A stretch of DNA of 43,769 bases from positions 1-43,769 of the forward strand of contig NZ_AUMM01000032.1 in assembly GCF_000430685.1 (NCBI RefSeq). Direction: 5' to 3'. Below, piece after piece: positions 8,081 to 15,885 of this stretch. Every line of letters begins with the position of its first letter. Within the stretch, counting starts at the first letter, position 1. The position numbers were made by a program, and so were the translations under genes. The notes beneath the pieces were generated by a model, which saw nothing but the letters and a program-made list of their open reading frames with translations, made no database searches and was not told where the DNA came from. The stretch comes from Tuberibacillus calidus DSM 17572 (GTDB lineage: Bacteria > Bacillota > Bacilli > Bacillales > Sporolactobacillaceae).

Positions 8081-8599
8081 TTAGTTTGCGAGGAGTTTAA
8101 GTGATTCACGGTTAAACGCCGGGATGTCATCTGGCGTGCGGCTCGTGACGAGTTGATTGCAGCAGACGACAACTTCTTCATCAACAAAGTTTGCGCCTGC
8201 ATTTTCCAAATCCACACGAATCGATTTATAGCCCGTCACTTTGCGGCCGTTCAGTGTTTTGGCCGTAATTAAGAGTTGCGGGCCGTGGCAGATCGCAAAT
8301 ACCGGTTTCTTGGCATCCATAAACGCTTTAGCAAATTGAACAAAGCGATCATCGGCTCGAAGGATGTCTGGCGAAAAACCTCCTGGGATGAGAAGCGCAT
8401 CGAAGTCTTCAGGTTTAACTTCGTCGATTGAGGCGTCAACCGTTACTTTTGCCTCACCGTGTTTTCCCGTGATCGTTTTGCCTTTTTCTTTTTCAATGAC
8501 AGTGAGCTCATGACCTTCTGCTTTAAAAGCTTCGGCAGGTCCCGTGTACTCAGAGTCCTCGAAATCATTAGTCAAAACAACCGCAATTTTCTTCGCCAT
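8081..8599 (-). CDS. yfkM: DJ-1/PfpI family stress protein (YfkM-like)
   Basis: This 172-residue protein belongs to the PfpI/DJ-1 superfamily, cytosolic proteins described as general stress proteins with protease or deglycase activity. The nucleophile elbow AICHGPQLL carries the catalytic Cys, with the following His. The LLIPGGFSPD segment and the SEYTGPAEAF region near the N-terminus are typical of the PfpI branch. The length matches B. subtilis YfkM (about 170). The start is ATG 8599 with a GGAGTG ribosome binding site. It is a single-gene unit with a strong terminator downstream. Substrate specificity cannot be read from the sequence. Confidence 0.88.
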   Translation of the reverse strand: MAKKIAVVLTNDFEDSEYTGPAEAFKAEGHELTVIEKEKGKTITGKHGEAKVTVDASIDEVKPEDFDALLIPGGFSPDILRADDRFVQFAKAFMDAKKPVFAICHGPQLLITAKTLNGRKVTGYKSIRVDLENAGANFVDEEVVVCCNQLVTSRTPDDIPAFNRESLKLLAN

Positions 8600-8751
8600 A
8601 TGTTTTCACTCCTTCAACGATTTTTTACTCCGACAGCCAAGAAATGGTGCCACTATCATTGTAAAACTCAATATTTTTACGTTCAAAACATTTGCTTGAG
8701 GGACCATACCCTCCCCAATGGCCTCAGTTAACCTTTGGCAAATGGTCTAGT

Positions 8752-9444
8752 CTAATGAGTTATGGCATCTACAAATTTTTTGGTAATGACTTGCGGCCGG
8801 GTGATGGCTGAACCTACCACTGCCGCATGTACACCAAGGTCAAAGGCGTGTTTTAGTTCTTCAGGTGTAGAAATCCCGCCTTCAGCAATAATCGGAACAG
8901 GGAAATCATTCACTAACGCTTCCATAAGCTGAAAGTCAGGTAATCGTCGATTCTTGGTGTAGGCCGTGTATCCACTGAGCGTTGTCCCCAGGCAATCGAA
9001 GCCGAGGTGATAAGCGACTTTCGCTTCTTCATAATCGGAACAATCGGCCATAAAAATTTGGTCCGGCCATTTTTCTCTAATCATCGGAAAAACTTCACGG
9101 ATGGTTTGGCCATCCGGGCGGATTCTTTTTGTCGCATCAAGCGCAATGATCTCCACCCCCTCACGACAGAGCGCCTCAACTTCATGAAGCGTTGGTGTAA
9201 TAAAAACTTCCGAATTCGGATAATCCTGTTTAATAATCCCGATGATCGGCAAGTTAACGCGCTTTTTAATTTCCCTTATATCCTCAATGCCGTTGGCTCT
9301 AATTCCCGAAGCCCCGCCAAGTTGTGCAGCATAGGCCATTCTTCCCATGATAAAAGGGCTGTGGAGTGGTTCATCTTTAAGCGCCTGGCAGGAAACAATT
9401 AATTTCCCTTTGATTTTCTCAAAAAGTTTCTGTTTTTTGTTCAA
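8752..9444 (-). CDS. nanE: N-acetylmannosamine-6-phosphate 2-epimerase
   Basis: NanE converts ManNAc-6-phosphate to GlcNAc-6-phosphate in sialic acid and amino-sugar catabolism. The 230-residue TIM barrel shows [19 protein letters not shown] at the N-terminus, the [13 protein letters not shown] loop, [11 protein letters not shown], and C-terminal phosphate-binding [29 protein letters not shown] (given here in parts: [10 protein letters not shown], then VGSAITRP). The start is probably TTG 9444 with GGAGATG eight bases upstream. No nanA, nanK or transporter gene is next to it, so it is an orphan here and its substrate source is unclear. Confidence 0.9.
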   Translation of the reverse strand: MNKKQKLFEKIKGKLIVSCQALKDEPLHSPFIMGRMAYAAQLGGASGIRANGIEDIREIKKRVNLPIIGIIKQDYPNSEVFITPTLHEVEALCREGVEIIALDATKRIRPDGQTIREVFPMIREKWPDQIFMADCSDYEEAKVAYHLGFDCLGTTLSGYTAYTKNRRLPDFQLMEALVNDFPVPIIAEGGISTPEELKHAFDLGVHAAVVGSAITRPQVITKKFVDAITH

Positions 9445-9482
9445 TGTGATGCATCTCCAAATTGATCGTCATTTTTTTACAG

Positions 9483-9550
9483 GTATAAGATTTTTTCAGG
9501 CTGCAACTAAGGCTCCACCTTCGACCAGAAAAGCTTGGCAGAGCCAAGTT
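9483..9550 (-). repeat. Dispersed palindromic repeat, copy B (inverted orientation)
   Basis: Read on the minus strand this copy contains CTTGGCTCTGCCAAG (a 6-bp hairpin) followed by GGTCGAAGGTGGAGCCTTAG and then GCAGCCTGAAAAAATC. It lacks the CCCTTATGCTGG part present in the other copies. Confidence 0.65.
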
Positions 9551-9637
9551 TCTTTAGTGTGACGGCTAACCAAAATTTTTACCCACTTTCACTGATCCCC
9601 ATACCCTATCATCATTTAGGGGGTAACCGATCGGATG

Positions 9638-10252
9638 TCATGATGATTCTTCTAAAGTTTCAATCAACACCTTGACCGCTTCAATTAAATGAACCGTTGG
9701 CCAACTCGGTAATTCGGGTTTAGAAAGGGCAAGCTCATGGGAGGCAGGGATATGTATAAAACCAGCAGGAATGTCACTGTTCGTGCTTTCAAGATGATGC
9801 AGCATGCGGTACATGACGTGATTGCAGAGATAGGTGCCGGCGGTGTTAGATATTGCAGCGGGAATTCCGGCGTCCTTTAATCGTTTCACCATTTTGTGAA
9901 TAGGTAGCGTAGAGAAATAAGCGGCAGGACCATCTTTTACGATGGGTTCATTCTCCGGACTATAACCACGGTTATCATGGGGTCCCTCATTGATGTTAAT
10001 GGCAACACGCTCCGGGGTGATCTGACGCCGTCCAGCTGCCAGTCCGAGCATGATGACAGCATCCGAAGCAGTTTGTTCATAATGGTCCAATAAATCTATC
10101 GCTGATTGCTTGAAATCAACAGGTAGTACTCTTCCTTCAATAACAAAACCGCCAACTTCTGTACCATTTATCGCTTCGACAATTTTTTGCGTAGGGTTGA
10201 CGTCATAGTTTAAAAAAGGTTCAAACCCCGTTAACAGCAGCTTTTTCTTCAT
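9638..10252 (-). CDS. pcp: Pyroglutamyl-peptidase I
   Basis: This cytosolic cysteine peptidase (C15 family) removes N-terminal pyroglutamate. The 204 residues include the start LLLTGFEPFLNYDVNPT, the Glu-containing QITPERVAININ, the nucleophile Cys in NTAGTYLCNHVMY and the His in GFIHIPASHE, which are the Glu-Cys-His catalytic set. The length is slightly below the usual 215, through a short C-terminus. The start ATG overlaps the stop of the upstream NUDIX gene by four bases (ATGA), so the two are translationally coupled. No pyroglutamate-related transporter is adjacent. Confidence 0.93.
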   Translation of the reverse strand: MKKKLLLTGFEPFLNYDVNPTQKIVEAINGTEVGGFVIEGRVLPVDFKQSAIDLLDHYEQTASDAVIMLGLAAGRRQITPERVAININEGPHDNRGYSPENEPIVKDGPAAYFSTLPIHKMVKRLKDAGIPAAISNTAGTYLCNHVMYRMLHHLESTNSDIPAGFIHIPASHELALSKPELPSWPTVHLIEAVKVLIETLEESS

Positions 10253-10785
10253 CGATCTCTTACTCCCTCGTCTTGGGCTAAGTATCTCATGACCGCGGCA
10301 AGGCCACCGCCGTGTTTAAAGTCCCCTTTTCGGATCAGCGTCATCAAATCGTCCATACTCATCTCATGACGTTTAATGTGTTCGCTGTTTTCCAGCATTT
10401 GTTGTCCACTTTCCAAATCCGTTGCCGCAAATAGGAAAATTTCCTCACTCGTCGATCCCGGTGATGGATAAAAGCTTCCTAGATCAATCCAGCTTTTCGC
10501 TGTATATCCCGTTTCTTCTTTCAGTTCCCTTTTAGCAGCTTCCAAAGGTGACTCCCCAGCATCAATGGCTCCGGCGGGAAGCTCCCACTGGAGGCTTTTC
10601 ACGGGGTGGCGATATTGTTGGATCACAACGATCCTACCATCTTTTGTGATCGGCAGGATGCACACCCCGCTGGCAAAGGCTGCATACGAAAACGTGATGC
10701 GTTCCTTATTGGAGAGCTCAATTTCGTCGATGGCAATGGTAAAACGGTGGATCTTTCTTATCGTTGACTGAAGCACTTTCCACAT
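10249..10785 (-). CDS. nudF: NUDIX hydrolase, ADP-ribose pyrophosphatase type
   Basis: NUDIX enzymes of this branch hydrolyse ADP-ribose to AMP and ribose-5-phosphate. The NUDIX box is clear, starting GAIDAGESPLEAAKRELK and ending EETGYT, preceded by QYRHPVKSLQWELPAG, which is characteristic of ADP-ribose pyrophosphatases. The preferred start is ATG 10785 (MWKVLQSTIRK), with GAGGTGG upstream; the in-frame GTG at 10797 would sit on that ribosome binding site. From this start the protein has 178 residues. It overlaps pcp and probably shares its transcript. Confidence 0.88.
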   Translation of the reverse strand: MWKVLQSTIRKIHRFTIAIDEIELSNKERITFSYAAFASGVCILPITKDGRIVVIQQYRHPVKSLQWELPAGAIDAGESPLEAAKRELKEETGYTAKSWIDLGSFYPSPGSTSEEIFLFAATDLESGQQMLENSEHIKRHEMSMDDLMTLIRKGDFKHGGGLAAVMRYLAQDEGVRDR

Positions 10786-10863
10786 GTTTTGCTCCACCTC
10801 TTTTTTAAAATGTTTGCGGGGCTTTCATCATATATGGTTTTACATTCCTAGTCCGCGGCTCGT

Positions 10864-11021
10864 CTAAAGATGAATCCCGGGATGCTGGACGCCCGTTAGT
10901 GTTTGCGTCGACCGAGCGAGGACTTCCCAGTCAATCGGTTCCCGCCCGCTTTGCTTCAAAAAACGGTCGCTCTTAAAAACGGCCGATTGGTTAAAAGCTG
11001 AACATGCCTATCGAGCAGAGA
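10864..11021 (-). pseudogene. Third (distal) degenerate copy of the ung 3' end
   Basis: This 158-bp unit matches the other copies at nucleotide level through the AATCGGCCGTTT and GAAGCAAAGCGGG segments. Two small deletions shift the frame, and the last part reads EPIDWEVLARSTQ and ends at TAG 10866-10864. Its tail differs from the other copies, so it may preserve the original ung C-terminus. Confidence 0.6.
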
Positions 11022-11181
11022 TTACGGGCGAGCATTAGAATGCCCACCGTTCGTATGTATAGATTGCGGACGGCTGAGAACCACCCAGTCGATTGGCACC
11101 TTCCCGCTTTGCTTCAAAAAGTCATTCGCTCTTAGAAACGGCCGATTGGTGAAAAAGCTGAACATGCCTATCGAGCGGAGA
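11022..11181 (-). pseudogene. Second copy of the ung 3' end, with its own ATG
   Basis: This 160-bp unit is out of frame with copy 1 by one base. It contains a 47-codon frame from ATG 11165 to TAA 11024-11022, beginning MFSFFTNRPFLRAND and continuing with [19 protein letters not shown]. It has no convincing ribosome binding site. It is related to the C-terminal part of Ung. Confidence 0.65.
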
Positions 11182-11340
11182 CTACAGACGTACGTCAGAA
11201 TGCTCGCCGTTCACATGTATAGATTGCGGCCGGCTGAGAACCGCCCAGTCGATTGGCTCCTGCCCGCTTTGCTTCAAAAAGGCATTCGCTCTTAGAAACG
11301 GCCGATTGCTAAAAAACTGAACGGGTCTATCGAGCAGCGA
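11182..11340 (-). pseudogene. First copy of the ung 3' end, in frame after the ung stop
   Basis: These 53 codons follow the ung stop without gap and in the same frame, ending in TAG 11184-11182. By eye, 34 of 52 residues match the Ung tail (for example [18 protein letters not shown]). About a dozen codons differ only at the third position. No start codon of its own lies at its head, so only stop-codon readthrough would add it to Ung. Confidence 0.75.
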
Positions 11341-12066
11341 CTATAGGCGTGCGTGAGTATGCTCGCCGCTTGCATGTATAGACTGTGGCCGGCTGAGAAT
11401 CGCCCAGTCAATCGGCTCTTGTCCGCTTTGTATCAAAAGAGCATTTGCTTTCGAAAAAGGCCGGCTGCCGAAAAAGCCGCGATGGGCGGACAATGGGCTT
11501 GGATGAGGCGATTTGATTATAAAATGTTTGGTGGTGTCAATCAGCGGCTGTTTGGCTTGCGCCGCTGAACCCCACAAAATATAAACGACAGGGGTTTCTT
11601 TTTGATTCAACACTTCGATGACGCGATCCGTAAACTGTTCCCAACCAAGTGCTTTATGGGAATGGGCGCTACCTGCACGCACCGTGAGAACTGTGTTTAA
11701 TAGCAGGACACCTTGCTTCGCCCATGGAACTAAATATCCGTCCCGCGGCATCGGGCACCCGAGATCTTGCTGCATTTCCAGAAAAATATTTTTCAAGGAT
11801 GGCGGAAGCGCCACACCTGGTTTGACCGAGAAACTTAAGCCGTGCGCCTGCCCCGGGCCGTGATACGGGTCTTGCCCGAGGATGACCACTTTAACTTTAT
11901 GAAACGGGGTATAATGCAAGGCATTAAAAATATCGTACATGTCAGGATAAATGGTGCGCGTCTTGTATTCTTTTTTCAACTGCTCGCGCAATCTGATGTA
12001 ATATGGCTTCGAAAACTCTTCTTCAAGAAACTTCGCCCAATCATTTTTTAATATATTCTTTTTCAT
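11341..12066 (-). CDS. ung: Uracil-DNA glycosylase, family 1
   Basis: Ung removes uracil from DNA at the start of base excision repair. Motif A is [17 protein letters not shown] with the catalytic Asp. [17 protein letters not shown] and [12 protein letters not shown] follow, and motif B is [22 protein letters not shown] with its His (quoted here in parts: [17 protein letters not shown]). The start is ATG 12066, with AAGGA about nine bases upstream; the GTG one codon earlier is less likely. The protein has 241 residues. The family normally ends soon after EPIDW, whereas this one carries a tail of about 20 residues ([18 protein letters not shown]) that also occurs in the downstream copies. Confidence 0.93.
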   Translation of the reverse strand: MKKNILKNDWAKFLEEEFSKPYYIRLREQLKKEYKTRTIYPDMYDIFNALHYTPFHKVKVVILGQDPYHGPGQAHGLSFSVKPGVALPPSLKNIFLEMQQDLGCPMPRDGYLVPWAKQGVLLLNTVLTVRAGSAHSHKALGWEQFTDRVIEVLNQKETPVVYILWGSAAQAKQPLIDTTKHFIIKSPHPSPLSAHRGFFGSRPFSKANALLIQSGQEPIDWAILSRPQSIHASGEHTHARL

Positions 12067-12538
12067 CACCCATCATCCTTGCCGATTCATTTACTATAAG
12101 TATATTCTATCATTTAAGGCAAGGTCTCCCTTTTCAGCTATATAAAAAGTATCGTGCAACCTTCTACTTCAAGTTGAAAAGCTCCAATGATCGATCTCTG
12201 ATTTTCGGTGTTTTTGCACTCATTTTCACATTTTCTGTGTTCCAGAATAGATAGAGTCGAAATAGAAAACTTGCCTTTTGAAAATTTAGAATGGTTTCCA
12301 TCTGGCGATAAACTTTAAAAAACTAGCGTGAAATGGCTAAAAACCGGAGGTAAATCACCGAAACCCGGCGGTAAAAGCGTGGATTCTGACGGTAAACAGC
12401 AGGAATCCGCTAGCCAATAGTTGGACCTTGTGGGATAACATCTGAAAAACCAGATCAGTTTATAAGAATGGGGTTGGGACATCAGCCAATCCTCCAACAA
12501 TGAGCCCCTCACTAATATAAAGTCACATTAAAACCAAA
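12067..12538. other. Intergenic region upstream of ung
   Basis: No gene-like frame with a ribosome binding site was found. The region holds the ung promoter side and the short GGTAAA repeat described separately. A minus-strand frame at 12315-12512 has no recognisable motif and no good start. Confidence 0.4.
12323..12413. repeat. Three short GGTAAA repeats inside a 6-bp inverted repeat
   Basis: GGTAAA occurs at 12349, 12370 and 12391, a regular 21-bp spacing, in degenerate units of the form CGGxGGTAAA. The group is flanked by CTAGCG (12323-12328) and CGCTAG (12408-12413). It looks like a small intergenic repeat element. No function is recognised. Confidence 0.4.
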
Positions 12539-12571
12539 AACCCCGTACCTCTTTTTGAGTGATACAGGGTT
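12539..12571 (-). terminator. Terminator of the aminopeptidase gene
   Basis: On the minus strand AACCCTGTA pairs with TACGGGGTT (9 bp with one T-G pair), followed by TTTGGTTTT. It is located about 55 bases after the aminopeptidase stop. Confidence 0.7.
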
Positions 12572-12627
12572 ATTTTTCGGTCTCGGTCAACCTATTTATC
12601 CTTTTTGTCCATTCTAATTGGTTTGGA

Positions 12628-13863
12628 TTAAAAAGCCCAGTTGCCGTTGCGGAACAGCGGAATGCGTTCGCCATCCGCGGTTTCCCCGTCGATGTCCAAA
12701 TCGGCGGAACCGATCATGAAATCGGTATGACCGACGCTTTGGTTGACGCCTTTTTTTACCAGTTCTTCTTTCGACAACCCTCCGGAGCCTTCAATGTTCA
12801 TGGTGATCGCTGCGCCGAGCGCTAAGTGACAAGACGCGTTTTCGTCATAAAGCGTATTGTTGAAAATGATATTGAGGTTTGATATAGGCGAATCATGCGG
12901 CACCAATGCGACTTCTCCGAGATAACGCATACCTTCATCCATGTCCAAGGCCTTTTGCAAAGCTTCGAGGCCCTTTTTCGCCTGGACGTCAACGACCTTG
13001 CCGTTTTCAAAGGTCAATGTAAAATCTTCCACCATGTTGCCCATGAGTGACAACGGCTTCGTGCTCCTGACGGTTCCATTAACGCCTGTTTTAAGTGGCG
13101 CAGTAAACACTTCTTCCGTCGGAATGTTCGGGATGTAACGGGTGCCGAACGTTGATTGGTGGCTGCCACCGAGCCAGACGTGATCAGGATGAAGATCGAT
13201 ATGTAAATCTGTCTCCGCACTTTTATAATGCAAGGTTTTAAAACGCTTTTCGTTTAGAAAAGCTGTTTTTTCTTTTAAATGGCGTTCATGATCACGCCAG
13301 GCCTGCACAGGATCGGGTTGGTCGACCCGAACGATTTTAAAAATTGCTTCCCATAATTTCGCGATCGCTTCTTCGGTTGAGAGATTGGGAAACACCGTTT
13401 GCGCCCAAGCGGCCGTCGGCACACCGACAATGGCCCAGTGGATATCGCCTTTTAATTGCGCGACTTGAAAGAAATGCAGCTGTTCGCCACTGGCTCTGGA
13501 CGTGAGCATTAACCGCTCAGGATTTATTCCTTCAAAAGCACGCGGGTTATGGCCAGTCACGCTGAGCAAGCAATCGTGGTGGTCGACCATTTGCTTGTAT
13601 TTCTCAATGTCCCAAGTCGGCACTTCTTTCAGCGTGGCTTCAGGCGCTTTTTGTAAGTGGACGCGTTGCGTTTCATCATCATGCCAATTCACGCTGACGC
13701 GTTCCGCCCCGTTAGCATAAGCCTGTTCCACGACGCGGCGAACAAAAGGCGCTGCTTCGAGCGGTGCGTTGATGAATAGTCGTTGACCTTTTTGCAGGTT
13801 AAGGCCGACTTGAACCGTTAATTTCGCATAATCATCCATGCGTTTTGCCAATGTATCGGTCAT
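12628..13863 (-). CDS. ampS: M29-family metallo-aminopeptidase (AmpS/AmpT type)
   Basis: This 411-residue enzyme belongs to the thermophilic aminopeptidase family M29, cytosolic dimers with two metal ions that release N-terminal residues. It begins DDYAKLTVQVGLNLQKGQ with the typical RLFINAPLEAAPFVR segment. Likely metal ligands are visible in LGEVALVPHDSP (Glu), NASCHLALG (His) and SVGHTDFMIGSADLDIDG (His and Asp). The length is standard. The ATG start at 13863 follows GGAGAG. It is monocistronic, with a terminator downstream and 670 bp of non-coding DNA upstream. Confidence 0.92.
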   Translation of the reverse strand: MTDTLAKRMDDYAKLTVQVGLNLQKGQRLFINAPLEAAPFVRRVVEQAYANGAERVSVNWHDDETQRVHLQKAPEATLKEVPTWDIEKYKQMVDHHDCLLSVTGHNPRAFEGINPERLMLTSRASGEQLHFFQVAQLKGDIHWAIVGVPTAAWAQTVFPNLSTEEAIAKLWEAIFKIVRVDQPDPVQAWRDHERHLKEKTAFLNEKRFKTLHYKSAETDLHIDLHPDHVWLGGSHQSTFGTRYIPNIPTEEVFTAPLKTGVNGTVRSTKPLSLMGNMVEDFTLTFENGKVVDVQAKKGLEALQKALDMDEGMRYLGEVALVPHDSPISNLNIIFNNTLYDENASCHLALGAAITMNIEGSGGLSKEELVKKGVNQSVGHTDFMIGSADLDIDGETADGERIPLFRNGNWAF

Positions 13864-14532
13864 CGTAACTCTCCTTTATCCTAGGTCACTTTCTCTTTCT
13901 TAACTTTACAATAATTACATCAATTTTTAAAGGCAAAATATGTGTGTATGTGTCAAGATTTTCTCGACAAGTCTTATAAACAATACTTTCAGTACCCTAG
14001 TTTTGTACCCCCTCCCTACCGCGCTATCGCTTGGTATCCTATTTTATTTTTCATTCTTTAAAAGACCAAACACACACATCGACATTTTGGGTTAATACTG
14101 GAACTGTTTGATAAGCTGTCCCAAAGCGGATAAAATCGGACTGTTCAACGGGATACGCTCCTCTTTACACCGATGGTTGAGCGTTCCTTTGAAGTATCAC
14201 AGTTTTGTGGTCAAAGGTTTCACTTCATGATGCTTCCTTGTGCTTCCCTTTTTCTAGATAAACCTTTCACTTCAAGCTGACGGTTTAGTCGTCTAATGCG
14301 TCGGTCGTTTAACGTATGATTTTAATGATTAGGGTGGGTTTTAAATTTGGTAACCCATTTTGGGCAACGATTATTTTGAGATTTAAATGGTCCTTTCATA
14401 AGTTTATGAAAAAAGAACACACATTCGCTAACCCATTGAGTAATTTTTCTTATAATTTTCCCAATATATTCCTTGCAAAATAATGTTATTATTGTAACAG
14501 ATAAATGTTATTGGTAATTGGAGGATGCTTGA
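13864..14532. other. Long intergenic region between divergent ampS and rap
   Basis: I see no gene, RNA or mobile element in these 670 bases. The right end holds the rap leader, with TTGCAA followed 16 bases later by TAACAG as a weak promoter candidate, and two direct copies of AATGTTATT (near 14480 and 14506). The rest is unexplained. Confidence 0.4.
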
Positions 14533-15627
14533 ATGTCTGTTCTTACGTCCAATGGGCAAATGATCCACTTATTCTCTCGTTGGTATAAAGCCATTCGACA
14601 GCAGCATCTTCAAAAGGTTCATACACTAAAGCAAGATATTGATGGTCAATTATATTTGATCAAGAATGATGAAGTTCAACTTATTTATTATTATTTATTG
14701 AACGTCCGATATTATTTATTGACGGATCAACTAAACGAAGCCGAAAAAGTAATGAATCACCTGGAAAAGACATATAAACCTGGTAGAAAAGCAATTGACT
14801 ATTACTATTACTTTTTTAAAGGGCTCTTATTTTCTTATCGAAGGAATTATGCAGAAGCAAAGAAGTATTATTTAACCGCTGAATCATTGCTAATGTATGT
14901 AGATGACGAACTAGAAAAAGCCGAATTTCATTATTCATTAGCAAATCTTTACTACTATATTCGCCAATCCTTACTCGCTGTCCACTATGCCTTAAAAGCA
15001 AAAGAAGTTTTCGTGAAACATGATGATTACCAATTAAAAGTTGCTGGTTGTGAAAACATTTTGGGGTTATCATACACTACAATTAAGGATTTTGAATTAG
15101 CAGAAGAACATTTCCTCTTGGCTTTGGATATCGTCCTAAAACACAAAAATAAACAATTGGCCATATTAATACGTTATAACCTAGGACTAATGTATGCCGA
15201 TCAACCCACATTATCCAAAGTTGCCATTCGATATCTCCTTGAAGTGTATGAATCAGGTTACCAATTACATAAATCCACTTATCTTTTAGCTCGCGAGTAT
15301 TTTAAAATTGGAGAAACTGACATTGCCGATCGCTTTTTGCAAGAGGGATTAAAAGTTTGTCAAGAAACTGAAAACGAAGAGTATTTACACCATCTCACAA
15401 TTTTAAATAAGTTTAACCATGAGGCGAATGATGACGATTTGGAGTCAGCAGTAAAGGAAGGATTGGCTTTTTTCAATAACGAAGGACTATTTGGCTTTGT
15501 TCAGGACTACGCTGAACAACTCGCCGCATATTATCATGAAAAAGGGAAATATGACAAAAGTAGTCATTATTTCTATTTGGCTCATGAAGCCAAACAAAAA
15601 CTTTTAGAAAAAGGAGCGTTAAAATGA
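14533..15627 (+). CDS. Rap-family response-regulator aspartate phosphatase (TPR protein)
   Basis: Rap proteins dephosphorylate Spo0F or bind ComA-type regulators and are inhibited by Phr peptides. The 364-residue protein has the N-terminal helix bundle signature MIHLFSRWYKAIRQQHLQ and VQLIYYYLLNVRYYLL, then TPR-like repeats to the end (KAEFHYSLANLYYYIRQS, AGCENILGLSYTTI, ILIRYNLGLMYADQP, AEQLAAYYHEKGKYDKS). Family members have about 370-380 residues. The start is ATG 14533, with GGAGG eight bases upstream. No DNA-binding domain precedes the TPRs, so it is Rap rather than PlcR/NprR. The residue that seems to line up with the catalytic Gln of RapH reads Glu or Val here, so phosphatase activity is not certain. 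A phr gene overlaps its end. Confidence 0.88.
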   Translation: MSVLTSNGQMIHLFSRWYKAIRQQHLQKVHTLKQDIDGQLYLIKNDEVQLIYYYLLNVRYYLLTDQLNEAEKVMNHLEKTYKPGRKAIDYYYYFFKGLLFSYRRNYAEAKKYYLTAESLLMYVDDELEKAEFHYSLANLYYYIRQSLLAVHYALKAKEVFVKHDDYQLKVAGCENILGLSYTTIKDFELAEEHFLLALDIVLKHKNKQLAILIRYNLGLMYADQPTLSKVAIRYLLEVYESGYQLHKSTYLLAREYFKIGETDIADRFLQEGLKVCQETENEEYLHHLTILNKFNHEANDDDLESAVKEGLAFFNNEGLFGFVQDYAEQLAAYYHEKGKYDKSSHYFYLAHEAKQKLLEKGALK

Positions 15628-15770
15628 AAAAAATTGTTTTCAAATTAGTTGGTATCACAATGGCTGCTGCGTTGTTCTTCGGTGTGGTCACTGCAGATGC
15701 TAATTATAATGTATCAGGAAAAACCACAAACCTCCAAACTTTATCCAATGAGCATGGAGAAACCTTTTAA
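15624..15770 (+). CDS. Phr signalling pre-peptide, 48 residues
   Basis: The start ATG overlaps the rap stop (ATGA), with AAGGAG ten bases upstream inside rap. The product begins MKKIVFKLVGITMAAALFFG, a Sec-type signal with a basic start and hydrophobic core and a likely cleavage site near TADA. A short polar tail follows and ends SNEHGETF. Phr peptides are exported, cut to a C-terminal or near C-terminal pentapeptide and re-imported by Opp to inhibit the cognate Rap. EHGET resembles the form of known signals such as ERGMT (PhrC), but the final Phe is unusual. Gene order, overlap and signal peptide make the assignment strong. The exact mature peptide is inference. Confidence 0.82.
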   Translation: MKKIVFKLVGITMAAALFFGVVTADANYNVSGKTTNLQTLSNEHGETF

Positions 15771-15816
15771 ACGTTTTACAGCAACTGCAGAAAACAAAAT
15801 TGAATCACAAAATAAG

Positions 15817-15862
15817 ATGGCCACTTCCCTAGTCTTTCATTGGGAGATGGCCATGCTTTTAT
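15817..15862 (+). terminator. Terminator of the rap-phr operon
   Basis: ATGGCCACTTCCC pairs with GGGAGATGGCCAT (13 positions, one mismatch and one wobble) and is followed by GCTTTTATTA. It lies 47 bases after the phr stop. Confidence 0.75.
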
Positions 15863-15885
15863 TATCCTAGCCTGCGAAACCATTA

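Larger units (their letters stand above)
10864..11499 (-). repeat. Tandem array of four ung 3'-end units (158-160 bp period)
   Basis: The marker CCCAGTC recurs at 10926, 11084, 11244 and 11403. The gene-proximal unit (11341-11499) is the real end of ung, from Ser-Pro-Leu of the HPSPLS motif to the stop. The other three are downstream copies. The unit length of 159 bp equals exactly 53 codons. The array replaces the terminator one would expect after ung. Confidence 0.85.

Noticed and set aside
8752-9444. Sialic acid catabolic cluster around nanE
   Set aside because: No nanA, nanK, nagA/B or sialic acid transporter gene is nearby; nanE stands alone.
10864-11499. CRISPR-like or satellite repeat
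   Set aside because: The period is about 160 bp, the units are diverged, and they code the Ung C-terminus, so this is a partial gene duplication.
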